Shown here piece after piece: positions 35,759-45,999 of a DNA stretch of 64,000 bases (the stretch's first letter is position 1; each line of letters begins with the position of its first letter). A program made the position numbers and the translations under genes. Source of the stretch: Isoetes taiwanensis (taxonomy: Eukaryota; Streptophyta; Lycopodiopsida; Isoetales; Isoetaceae); assembly GCA_021234155.1 (NCBI GenBank), contig JAJEKV010000284.1, positions 250,001-314,000 of the forward strand. Direction: 5' to 3'. The notes under the pieces are model-generated. The model saw only the letters and a list, made by a program, of their open reading frames with translations. It did not search any database and was not told the origin of the DNA.

Positions 35759-36299
35759 TTACGGGTCCGTGTCTTCTTCTTCATCTTTGGTTGTCTCAGA
35801 TTCGCTCCAGACCTCATCTTATGAATCATACTGCTGCTCCTCGGAAGAATCCACGTCAGAGGAATCGAATTCTAAAGAATCCACCTCTTCTGAAAACTCA
35901 GAAAGAGAGTATTCGAGATTTCTTTGGAATCAGAGCGGGCCAGATTCAATTGCTGCTTTCGGGGCTTTCAACAGAAAGAGAGTATTCAGAGCTGCTGGAA
36001 TCAGAGCTGCTGGAATCAGAATTGGTCTCGACAATTTCTTCAAGGTCTTCTTTGGGCTCATGCAAAGGAATTATCCAAGAACCTATGCCATAACTCACGA
36101 AGAGCTCTGGCAAAGGTAAGGAAATTAAGGACCGGCGCTTGGAAGGGCCAGGGCAGGGGAAGCAGAGAGGGAGCGGGAGCGGCAGCGCTTCGGCATTCTG
36201 TTTGGGAGAATTGGACGATGCTTCTCCCTCACGACCATAGCCTATAAAGGCTGGCGTGAAATTAATTTCGTAGGCTACGATTTTAGGATTTCGTACCAT
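35759..36299 (-). pseudogene. Acidic Ser/Glu-rich hypothetical protein, broken
   Basis: On the minus strand the frame from 36299 reads MVRNPKIVAYEINFTPAFIG, then EEIVETNSDSSSSDSSSSE, and stops at 35946. A neighbouring frame continues the same character (EEVDSLEFDSSDVDSSEE, DEVWSESETTKDEEEDTD) to 35759, with one further stop. It lies downstream of the Ulp1-like gene on the same strand. The bias resembles the leaders at 26.0 and 32.75 kb. Confidence 0.3.
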
Positions 36300-36622
36300 T
36301 AGTATCTTAATCGTAATGATTTGGTAGGATACAAATAATTACCTCGTAATGACCATAATTTTATTTTCTAAAAAAAAAAATATATATATATATCTATCCT
36401 GAAATGGCCATTCTTTTTTGGACACCAATCATATTATGTTGGCTTGGCACTTGTTTAGTAATTTTAGTTATAATTAGCTAGTGTAATTTTAGTTATAATT
36501 AGCTGGTGGTCAGCCAGAAAAGTCTATTGTATACAATAATATACAACAATGTACATTAGAGTGTCAATGAAAGAATAGGTTACAAGAATAACCTCTTTGG
36601 TTACAATAATACAAACATGTGA

Positions 36623-37445
36623 TTACAAGTAAAGATCTATTGATCTGTCAACCTCAGCTTCATTACTACAGCAACTGTGCTTCACAACATCAATCATCAT
36701 TGTGCGCGTGTCCAACAGCTCGCCACTAGAAATTGGTACACCCTGCAACAAACATATCAGGCCTCACATTGGATGAGTAATACCTTCAAATTTACGAACT
36801 CACCTTGCATTGGGATAGTATGTCCAAGTCTCGCATTACTGCAGCCACAACTTTCTTTACAAAGACACATATAGCAGGACCACACGACCAGCAATCAGAC
36901 TGAGTGGGGGAACTTGTAATTTTCTTGTGGCGCAGCTTTATGGTGCTTGGGAATTTTGTGTTTGCATCCTCAACGAAACTCATGACAGGCTCGGAGCCCT
37001 TGTACATTTCTAGGCTGTCAAAATGGTACACACCTGGCTGACATTTAACTGGCTGACCTCCAAGACCTACAATGACATACACCTTGTCGAAAGGCCGCCG
37101 ATAACATCTTTGGCGAGAATGGTACATTCCGAAGTTGAGGGTTCAACAGTTTGTCCTTTGAAGCAAGCTCGTTCGACAGTAATGTGTAAATGAGCGGATC
37201 CATGAAATGGAACCTCTGTTCCATGTCATGCTTGATGCAGAATTGGTGCATACACCTGCCAAAGTCCAAGGTCTGGTAAAACAAGATGATTTAAGAAATA
37301 ACAGAAGACTTCAAATCTGAGTTGTTTATATTAAATTACTAACCTCATGAAGAAATGGACTATCCTGTCACTGAACCAATCCCTACTTTTCTCCAATATT
37401 CTGATTGCCTCTTGATCAAGCACAAGAGGCTCTGCTGTCCTTTAA
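36623..37445 (-). pseudogene. Ulp1-like (C48) cysteine protease, three exons
   Basis: Ulp1-type proteases cleave SUMO or related tags; transposons often carry them. Minus-strand exons: about 37445-37344 with VLDQEAIRILEKSRDWFSD, then RIVHFFMR, matching the N-terminal helix (W, D, two hydrophobics, F-M). After an 88-base GT-AG intron (37256-37343), 37255-36804 has CMHQFCIKHDMEQRFHFM, DKVYVIVGL, VYHFDSLEMY and PTQSDCWSCGPAICVFV. The last holds the expected Gln and catalytic Cys; the Asp is in FDSL. A 61-base intron (36743-36803) leads to a 39-codon last exon, 36742-36623 (GVPISSGELLDTRTMMIDV). The usual His-Trp between VYVIV and FDSL is absent, and a one-base shift lies near 37090, so it is probably inactive. 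It is the downstream member of the minus-strand 36-42 kb set. Confidence 0.65.
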
Positions 37446-37720
37446 ACACTTCAAGTGGCAAGTGTTCGGTGGACGTCGGCGCTCTTAACAACGCAAATCC
37501 TCGTCTTTGGTGGTGTAAGTTTACATTCAGCAAATGGAAGATCATTGAAAACCTTGAGGAACATTGAAATAGCCAAGAAATGAACAATTGAAGTAAAACT
37601 TTGTTTATATTAAAAAGTCAAGAGAGGTTATATCATATACACAATAATACTATTTCTAGGCTTTAGTTCTATGTTTTTCATCATATTAATACAAATTTGA
37701 CTCTCTCAGGTCAAACATAT

Positions 37721-38985
37721 TCAAGCATTTTGTTGCTTTTCGACATAACTTTGCACATTCCCTGCCTTCAGCAACCCCTGAAGCCAAACCTTTAGATCAT
37801 TCATGAGGAAATTGCCATCTACTCTGTCAGGGCTCCAGCTGTTTGGACAGATCATGGTGTTTGGCGCATTGAGGTACCCTTTGTATCTGCTGTCATCAAT
37901 GAGAAGCACGTTCTCTTTTGTGAAACCTGGAAATTCGTCGTAGACCTTTTTCAGGTGCTTCAAAAAAATTGGCTTTTTACTGTTAAATAAATTTGTGTTG
38001 GTACACTGATCCTGACTCCATATGAACTTGAATTTGTCCTTGTGTTTCATCAATGGTCCCTTAACTATGATTCTCAAGTTTTGAGCCTGCAGGCTGGACC
38101 AAAGTGCTATATGGAAATTCTGACTGCACCAATCTATGAACTCGGCCCAACCTAGTCTAGTTACTACCCACTTGGTTCTGTTAAGTGTGATCAACTTAAC
38201 ACCATCTTCTTTGGCAGTGGGTAGTAACTCACTCTTGTCATAGCTTCTACCCAGAACTCCATTGTAGTAAAAAACAAGCAGGATTGGGCTTAACCTTGTA
38301 GTCTGGTGCAGGGCTGGTAACTTCTGCTTCAGCATCGCTTCGTGCAGGGCTGGAAACTTCTGCTTCAGAATGTCTTGGAGGTGTCTTTTGCTTGGAATTC
38401 TGCTCTTGCTTTTTCTCTGAGACACTTCCAGCTGCAAAAATTTAACAGATTCGGTAACTATATGGGTCAAATTAAGAAGGAGACAGGCACAAAAGGTTGG
38501 AAGTTACCTTGTGACTTATATTCACCAAACGATTTGTTCAGATCATAACCTGATGCACCTGCTGATTTGACAGATTGGTGTGGAGCATGACTTAATGCAT
38601 CTGCTGATCTGGCAGATTGTTGTCCAGTTGGAGCACCTACTGGAGCTTGACTTGATGCACCTACTGATTTGTTGACATCTACTGATTTGTCCGATTTCCT
38701 GTAACCTGATGCATCTTCTGATTTGAACGAGTTTCTATCTGTGTCTAATGCTTTTGAAGGGGTGTGAGTGTCTTGTCCCCCTAGCTGACCACATTGTACC
38801 TCTATATCTACAAAGTAGGGATGAAGAAGTAAGCTACATATCCCAATTGCATCAAACAAGACTTGGTTACCTTTGAGGGTAGAAAATAATTCCCTTTTTG
38901 GTGTGCTATATGGACTCACAAAGTCATTGCCACCAAGATGAACGATTACACTGAATTAGTAATCGGCACCATGCTCGCAAACCCG
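37721..38985 (-). pseudogene. FCP1/NIF phosphatase-like gene, multi-exon, catalytic Asp lost
   Basis: FCP1/NIF proteins are HAD phosphatases, FCP1 itself acting on the RNA polymerase II tail. The minus-strand exon 38431-37721 carries LVFYYNGVLGRSYDKSE, where family members have D-L-D/N-G-V-L, so the nucleophile Asp is Tyr. Then come LGWAEFIDWCSQNFHIALWS, FKFIWSQDQCTN, VLLIDDSRYKGYLNAPNT (motif IV DDS intact) and LKVWLQGLLKAGNVQSYVE to the stop. Upstream exons are 38807-38518 (Ser/Lys-rich, SVGASSQAPVGAPTG-like repeats) and one ending at 38871 (VIVHLGGNDFVSPYSTPKRE). Both introns have good GT-AG ends (38808-38870, 63 bases; 38432-38517, 86 bases). The linker frame and the phosphatase frame differ, so a frameshift lies near 38280-38330. 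Probably a catalytically dead or dead-gene copy. Confidence 0.7.
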
Positions 38986-39028
38986 GAATTGAATCACAAT
39001 TGATTGTAACTATGCTTTGGTTTTTTTA

Positions 39029-39430
39029 ACTAAGCTCCAGGCTTTTTTACTCTCTTTACGATGTTCCTGTTTATATATATCTAAAGTGCCCCCTAAAATG
39101 AGCGAGCGATCTCATCCCAGGGGGCACTTTAGATACAACAAACAGGACAAGCAAAAGAGACTAAGCCAGCCAGGATCTTGTTTTATGTCGGGCTTACTCC
39201 CTTTTCGAGTTTCCTGCTTGATGTATCTAATTCGCCACCTGAGTGAGCGATGTCATCCTAGGGGGCAAATTAGATACATCAAACGTAAAACGAAGGAGAC
39301 TAGCCGTGCTTACTCTCTTTTGAGTTTCTGCTTGATGTATCTAATTAAGCCACCTAAAATGAGTGAGCCGACCTCATCCTAGGGGCAAATTAGACACATC
39401 AAACAGACAAACGAAAAGAGACTAAGCAGT
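39029..39430. repeat. Three tandem long stem-loops
   Basis: Three successive hairpins lie at about 39048-39163, 39191-39305 and 39306-39430. Each has arms of some 45-50 bases; the innermost block of the arms is TCTAAAGTGCCCCCT or TGTATCTAATT with its complement. The loops share AATGAG(C/T)GAGC(G/C)...CTCATCC, and ATGAG/CTCAT pairs again inside the loop. The hairpins are related but diverged. They lie between the FCP1-like and RING-like genes. They may be a tandem foldback/MITE cluster or a source of hairpin RNA. Confidence 0.85.
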
Positions 39431-39520
39431 GGTGAAAGATTAGGAAGTCCACTAATCCTAATTGGCATCGTGTCCCTTACATCGGGCCCTTAGCATGTAA
39501 ACTAAGTTACCTATAAGTGC

Positions 39521-39972
39521 TCACCGTAAGTGCCTCGGTAGCTTGAAGTTGCTTTTGATCCTCCCCGCGCCACACCTAAGGCTTGTACCCATCTTTGTAG
39601 AAAATTCATGACAGCAATTCTCAATGCAACAGTGATTACAAATCCTGCAAAGTGAACACAAATTTGTCAATGAGAATACAATTATACTAAGCACTTCAGG
39701 AATTTTGTTATGAAGTACCTCAAGAGGCTGAGCAGACATGGAAGATGGTATTGGTGACTGCATTCAGCAATCAAAGTTGGTAGTGGTTTCCCCATCCACT
39801 GGAGGATCTTGCCACAGAATGGACAGCCACTACCATAATCTTCAGCCTTATCAAGGTCTGGAAGTAGTGGATCCAAGACAAATAAAGGAAGACGGTCCTT
39901 GCAAGACAGAAACCTCTCTAACCTTGGTTCCAGCACTTTCAATCTTTGTTTGTATGCGCTTCGGGTCGGCAC
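39521..39972 (-). CDS. RING-like zinc-finger protein, two exons
   Basis: On the minus strand, exon 39972-39719 reads LFVLDPLLPDLDKAEDYGSG, then CPFCGK, then LIAECSHQYHLPCLLSLL. A 74-base GT-AG intron (39645-39718; GTACTT...TTTGCAG) joins in phase to exon 39644-39521, reading RICNHCCIENCCHEFSTKM, and a TGA at 39521. Across the junction the cysteines and histidines give C-x2-C, C-x-H-x2-H-x2-C and C-x2-C, a cross-brace spacing like RING or PHD fingers. No ATG is visible: the frame opens at a GTG and a stop lies six bases further upstream, so a 5' exon is missing. RING proteins are usually ubiquitin ligases; here that is inference only. Confidence 0.55.
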
Positions 39973-40289
39973 GCCAGATTAAGCTCCTCGATTTTTATGC
40001 GCTCAACTTACGGTAATAGTTCCTTCCAGCAGACCTCGTATCTTGGCATATAGCCCGAATACCGCCGTCGCGCGACTTGGTTTATCCTTAATCATTCCTT
40101 CCCATTTTTTTTTAAATCTTCTCGGCCTGGAACTCAAGTTCTTTGAACCTTCATTTTGTAGCACTGCAGTTTTGATCACAAGTTTGCAACCTTGCCTTTA
40201 ATCAATCACTTCTCGATCTTGTAGAGTTGATCCATTCTCCCAGTGTCCTGTTGAATTCAACTGGAAAGTAATCCAAGGTTAGTACCACA

Positions 40290-40920
40290 TGACACAACAG
40301 GCACCACTTTACACACCACAAATTCCATCATGACAAACTTTGCACCACAAATGACGTCATATTGACCACATGTGGTGTGGCATGTGGCACCAGGGTGACG
40401 TCATATTCACCACATGTGGTGTGGCATGTGGCACCAAACTGGTGCCACATGACACACCACCTATGGCACCACAATGCACCCAAGGCACCACATATGGCAA
40501 TCCATTACTTCGCACCACAAATGGCGTCAAAGACACCATATGTGGTGAAAAATGTGGATCCATAGTGGTGCCACATTAGACACCACATCACAATGCAAAG
40601 AAGGCACCACATCCGGCAGGCATCCACCACCCCATATGTGGCAGATAGCGTGGTGCAAAATTTAGCGCAGCAGTTGGCACCACATATGGCAGACAATCCA
40701 CCATTCACAAGTATCACCATATCTAACATCACATATGACACTAAGTATAGAAACATATGGAAGCCAATTCACTATTCAGATAAGGTTCCACGTTTGGTAC
40801 TATATGTGACACTACATATGCTACAAACTACATTATTAACATATAATTGGCACCATATGACTGTCCTGTAACACATTTGGAGCTACATACTACTGTGAAC
40901 TAAAATTATCCACCACAATT
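40290..40920. repeat. CACCACA(TG)TGGTG repeat field with TGACGTCA
   Basis: GGCACCACA, ACCACATGTGGTG and GTGGCACCA recur about twenty times. A 44-base unit with TGACGTCATATT is duplicated at 40352 and 40396. The field tails off as diverged CACCATAT copies by 40900. It lies 5' of the RING-like gene and 3' of the gene at 41.6 kb on the minus strand. Open frames through it are artefacts. Confidence 0.88.
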
Positions 40921-41152
40921 CGAAACTAGCAGCACAAATTTCCTACACATAACTTACAACACACCCAAATGAAGAAGTAAGTGGTGTACCTGATTGTTCA
41001 AGCTTGCTAGACCTTGCTGGAAAATAACAGTTCCAATATTAAATTGCATCATATGGTGGTTCCAGAAGAAGAGGGTTGAAAAGTACCTATTTTTTCAGTG
41101 ATTTTCCCCGAGATTCTTCTTACAGCTTGAGGAGGCTTGAATTGTGGCCTAG

Positions 41153-41644
41153 TCATTTCAAGAGAGGAAGCATCATGGCGGGTTGTTGCGCTTCCTCACT
41201 ATTTGAAATGCTTGCATGCTTCCTCTTACGTTGGGACGGAGAGGCTTGGACCCTTTTTCTTCTCATTGTTGCTTTAAACTCAACTAGTTTATTTCTTTTC
41301 CTTTTGTGTGAAGGTATCACGCGAACAGCCATAGTCTCAGGAGGCCATGCCTCCCCAGGCACACTTCCTGCCTGTGATTTTTTTGTAAAGGCACATATAT
41401 TCATTATACCTCTCCTTGCTCATATTCTTCAACCTGCATAGTGAAACAAAACAATATTCTAAACAACAGTGAATCATGGGCATCCCCGAATCTAGAATGC
41501 AACCCACCTGTAAGTGGATTTTCCTAATACTTTCGGTCCCCAAACAGACTCGATTTCTTCTTGTGTGGCGTAATGCTTTTCTTGCCTGTACATTTCCTTG
41601 TAGGTGTATCCCGTGGCATTCAAGTCCGGTATGATTAGAGCCAT
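41153..41644 (-). CDS. Minus-strand gene start, two or more exons, basic protein
   Basis: An ATG at 41644 opens MALIIPDLNATGYTYKEMYR, then QEEIESVWGPKVLGKSTY, ending at a GTGGGT donor at 41507. A 74-base intron (41434-41507; acceptor CTATGCAG) leads to VEEYEQGE- or LKNMSKERYNEYMCLY-reading sequence depending on phase; the latter is in phase. A longer frame in the following 250 bases is rich in Lys/Arg (PSHKRKRNKLVEFKATMRRK and QRKRKHASISNSEEA), like a nuclear localisation region, but joins only if another splice or an indel is assumed. Further downstream a GT donor at about 41085 and acceptor at about 41020 suggest more exons. Function unknown; it heads the same-strand series of RING-like, FCP1-like and Ulp1-like genes. 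Confidence 0.45.
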
Positions 41645-41670
41645 TTCGTGATCGATATTCTTGCCAGAAA

Positions 41671-41865
41671 TCAGAAATGGTCTTGCCGGATTAAGGGAGC
41701 GTGATCAGAGTTTTTGAGGGAAAATGAAAATTCAGAATCAGAAATGGTCTTGGCGGATTAAGGGAGCGTGATCAGAGTTTTTGAGGGAAAATGAAAATTC
41801 AGAATCAGAAATGGTCTTGCCGGATTAAGGGAGCGTGATCAGATTTTTGAGGGAAAATGATCGTG
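41671..41865. repeat. Three 67-bp tandem copies upstream of the 41.6-kb gene
   Basis: TCAGAAATGGTCTTG starts copies at 41671, 41738 and 41805. Copies 1 and 2 are nearly identical, so the expansion is recent. The array sits 27 bases 5' of the minus-strand ATG at 41644, where a promoter or 5' leader would be. Confidence 0.93.
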
Positions 41866-42249
41866 TACATTGCTGAATAAGACTGAATAAGACAAAATTT
41901 TGAATAAGTAATCATGTGTATATTTGAAAAAAATAACTGCCTCTCCCACTACAAATTCGGTAGTTCCCACCACACTTAGCACCCAAAAATGTGGTGCTAA
42001 AATGCACATTTTTGTTCCACTACAACATGCTTTCACCCACAAGCATTACAAAATCATTATTGGAGGTAACAACTGTCTTTTCTTACACCAAAGGAGATTT
42101 ACGTATAAGGGTTCTTTCCCTGCAGTGGAATGGACTGACTATATATGCATCTCTTTTTGTATCATTTTTATTGTTATTGTATTTGCTTTTGAAATCAATG
42201 GCAGTGCATTAATCTATTCTATTTTATCACATTTATTATTGTTAAAGTA

Positions 42250-44100
42250 TTAAACAATAGCTTCATTGTCATCCATGCTTTATGTTGCTTTGTAATGTTG
42301 TTGGTTTATTCCTTTCAAAATGCAGTTCATTATAAGCTTTGGCGAACATGTGCATTTATGCATGGGCCAACACGTCATCAAAGTCATCAAAGAGAACTTA
42401 AGGGATGGTAGTCTTTCTCTTTAATATAATGTTTGTTCTTTTATTTTATGTATTTCTGCCCAGTACGGAGTTGGAGATGGTAAACGGCCATAGCAAATGC
42501 ATGAAGTTTGTTTTGCAACGTTTGTTGCATTTCTACATTATTTTTAAATGGCTATGACTTTCCTGGCAAGGTACAGGTTGCAATCTGAGCAAAGTTCGTA
42601 CCCTGGAACTACAAGCACATAATCGGAGCTGATTCCCTAGCCATTGCAAGAATACACCTTTCAGCTTTTTATAGATTTAAAGCATTTAAAGAAAAAACCT
42701 GTATAGATACGCTTCATATTTAACTGTCTTGTCGAAACTGTTTTATTGCGCATCAGGCGAATAACCCACTAGCCAAGGCATCTGTAGGGATACCGATTTT
42801 ATTTCCATTACCTAATCATGATACAAATCATTAGCAAGCAGTTTGAGCTCCTAGCCGAAAAGTACCTCCACAAAATTCAGAAAAACTGCCTCAGCAAGAT
42901 TTGTACTTGAAATGGCAAGATACATGTTGCAGTCTGAGCAAAAAAAAAATTTCTTGGCGTTTCAGAGTTCCCTTTGTTATCAAAGTGTCAAAATGTAGAA
43001 GTAGATGTTTCATGTCATGTAGAGTTTCTACGTTGGTTCTACTTCTGCATTGCTCCTAACTTTATCTCTATTTCATATCTTGAGGTTTATATTAGATACT
43101 GCAGGGTCATATATTAGAGTTCAACAAGATACTTAGGGCTTGCTTTGTATTGATACTTCTGTATTATCTTTTGTTTAGATTTGTTGGTTTCCTTGCATTT
43201 AGGGAAAAAACAATTCAAGTTGCCATAGGAAAGTTGTACTTACATCTGTAAGGGCGCTTTTCTGTTTCAAGCTATTTGGAAATATAGACCCAAGTTGTAC
43301 TTGCTATCTCCGTCACTTTGAGACTTGCAGAGAAAAATTGCATGTGAATCATTCTACTTTTAGATAAATTCACATCATGTCTATGTGTTCTTCTGCTGAG
43401 GCTTAGATTGCACAACAAAGTTATTGCATTTTCAAAGTGGGTTGCAGCAGGTAAAGGTTGCTCCATATGGCCCACATTTCAAAAAAGCATAACACAGTTT
43501 TGCAAACGGTAGCTATAATTTTGATTCTGAAGCTTGGTTCCTCTCATTTATGGGCAAACCTCTAATACACTACATAGAAGCTTGCAAAATAGGCCCATTT
43601 ATTTCTACCTAAGCCTGTACGTATACCTGCCTATAGTAGTTCAAAATCACTTGCAAAAGGCATTTGCTGTGTTCTATTACATGCAATTTCTGATTGCTAT
43701 AACTCTTTGACAAATTGTAAGTTCTTTTTTTTTTAAGCTTAGCATGCCTGAATGTTAGCTTCATTGGAACCGGCCTTCCAAGTGAAAAAACCTTATCATA
43801 AGCTTACATGCATTGCTTTATCTTTTATTCTTGCAGCACAAGTCTATGATGGCTTAGTAGCAGCATGATTGGATGCATTTCTTTTGTTTATCAGACATAT
43901 ATGACGGGAAAAAGCAAAACATTGAGGCTAGAAGTTGATGTATATTCAAGCTATTGTTCCATCATTCTCACTTACTATAAACAACCATTATTGTTCAATA
44001 TTGTGTGACATCTCTTCCCTAGAAATCCTATATGCTAACTACTTATTTATATGACACTAACAATGAAAATGACACTAACAATGAAAATGATATCTTTATT
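42250..44100. other. AT-rich spacer without recognisable gene
   Basis: Only short frames. The phrase GGCAAG(G/A)TACA(G/T)GTTGCA(A/G)TCTGAGCAAA occurs twice, at about 42567 and 42917, as part of a diverged 350-base-spaced repeat. Confidence 0.6.
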
Positions 44101-44119
44101 ATAATGTTTTGGCGTGTGT

Positions 44120-44300
44120 CTTCAATCACGCCCTAGATCGGGCGGCCAAGATTGACCTAACCAGATCCAACGGTTCCCACTCCAAAAACCTTTTTTAGGT
44201 TATCGAAGGGCAAAGATGCTATGGCATGGCGAGAAGCAAGCAATCGCATTCGACTAAGCCTCGGCCGAGTTTGAAGCGTTGTCCTTCCTGAGGTAAGCTA
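44120..44300 (+). promoter_or_regulatory. Possible 5' leader and first splice donor of the At1g16860-like relic
   Basis: A GC-richer patch contains CGGCCAAGATTGACC and ATCCAACGGT, phrases common just 5' of plant genes. It ends with CTTCCTGAG|GTAAGC at 44284-44298, a strong donor. It lies 390 bases before the first recognisable codons of the relic. Confidence 0.35.
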
Positions 44301-44683
44301 GGCTTTCTTATTTTTCTTCTTTCTTTGTTGGTTTTCTATTCCATCTATTCCCCGTAAATGCTGGAGTTTACAGAAGATGAGAGATCTGCAAAAGAACCGA
44401 GAAGACGGTTTATCCACAATTTTTTCATTTTAGAATAGGGCTCTTAAGCTCTGCTCCTTCATCTATTTTTGCAAGGTCACTGCTGTCACTGCTATAATCC
44501 TATTATCTCAGCTAAATTGAAGCCATATTCAAGCCCTTAGCAGCCGGATTGAAGCCCATCAGCAGCTGCAATAGCAGCAACGAGATGTCTTCTGCTTCAA
44601 GCCTATTAACATATGGATTGAAGCTCATTAGTAACTGGATCTAGCCCTCATTTTTTTGGGATCCATCTTTGTTTGTGGAAGGT

Positions 44684-45926
44684 ATGGAAGGCATGATTTC
44701 CACTAGCAAATTAGAGAAAATGTTTGATATTCCAGTGGAGACTTCTGGATCACTCAAAATAAGGAAAATTAATTTGAGTTCCAAATGGGTCATCCAATAG
44801 AAGCTATCTGATTAGGTCTACTTCTGGCCCTCTTCCAACAGGGTTCTAACTGGGGTTCCATGCAATTATCTATATCAAACTCTGTGAATAGTAAGCCCTC
44901 TGCTGCGCCATAGGGATCAAGTCCAGAACCTACTGTGGATTTCATTGTAAATTTGGCTAAAACTGGATTGATAACTTTTGCTGGCATAATTCTTTAATCT
45001 TTAGGATCTAAAGAACGCTTTTCTAGATCCCATCATCTCTTGCTGTTAATGATTTATGCTTCGTTGAAAATTATTCTTTCAAAAAAAGGGCATTGAGGAT
45101 GGTTCTTTGTGCTATTATCCCTCTTTTATTAATGTGATTTAATGCTGGGGGTTTTGTTCTTGCTATTGTAGAGAGTCCAATTGTCCTGGTCCTGATCGGA
45201 GCTATGCAATTGTTGTTTGCATGGAACACGTGTTGGCAAAGAAGATCTGCACTTAGTTCATTACAGAATTTGGTAGCAAACTTTTGAATCATGTCAAGGG
45301 TAGCCAGTATATGAAGGTTACAGGAGTAAGCATATTAAGTTACCATATGATAATCAAGTTAGCACCTTATATAGAAGTTCATTTGTTAAACTGCCGTGAT
45401 AATTGAGATCTAAATGGAATGTAGTTGTTCTTCAAAGTTTTTAATCATAAATCTTGCTTATGCAGGTTAGTGTCGTTGTGAGAGTGTAGATCTTGAGTCA
45501 GTATCATTGTGACAGCGTAGGTCTTGAGTCATCTTACTAAAGAATGTGAACCATTGTATATAAACTTTTACAGGACTTCATGAATGCAGAGGTTTGATTC
45601 TAAGGTTGCGACCACGAGGCATGGTCATTGCTCTTGGGGTTTTGACCCTTTAGAGGTAATACATTCGAAAAATATAAATCTTTGACATTTCTTCAAAATG
45701 TAGCATGCTAAATAGGATTTTGGATTTTATGGCAGGACATGTGGTGGACTTTTACATATCTGATGTAAAAATTGGATTCAGAGCACTGGTCAAGACTGGA
45801 TTTCCTGTAAGAGTTAGTCCAAATTTGAAGAATAGAATAGAACACTCAAGACAACAAAGAGTTGCCTGCCAATTTTCAACATTGGTTAAGTCATTAAGTA
45901 CATTTTTTCTGAGATATTTTTATTGA
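44684..45926 (+). pseudogene. At1g16860-like plant membrane protein relic
   Basis: Ordered pieces match, from memory, a conserved plant membrane-protein family typified by Arabidopsis At1g16860. N-terminus at 44684: SKLEKMFDIPVETSGS (family GKMFDIP block). At 44820: STSGPLPTGF. At 44950: LAKTGLITFAG. At 45100-45240: the membrane region VLCAIIPLLLM, a TGA, then AGGFVLAIVESPIVLVLIG and LLFAWNTCWQRR (family NTCWGR). At 45300: GSQYMKVTG before a GTAAGC donor. At 45585: ATTRHGHCSWGFDPLE before GTAATA. At 45735: HVVDFYISDVKIGFRALVKT and VRVSP. Exon edges are kept, so this is a decayed gene, not a processed copy. Several in-frame stops and a phase mismatch at the last junction break it. The biochemical role of the family is not established. 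Confidence 0.72.
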
Positions 45927-45999
45927 TTTATTGATTAGACATATCAGAGAAGGAGGCAAAGTAAACATTTGGGGAGTGTTGCAGCGGCATGAGAATGTG

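Noticed and set aside
40357-40871. Frames in the CACCACA field rich in Trp, His and Val
   Set aside because: Repeat translations open on both strands.
44790-44987. Minus-strand 65-codon frame resembling a LINE ORF1 end
   Set aside because: It overlaps the better supported plus-strand At1g16860-like relic and has no partner segments.
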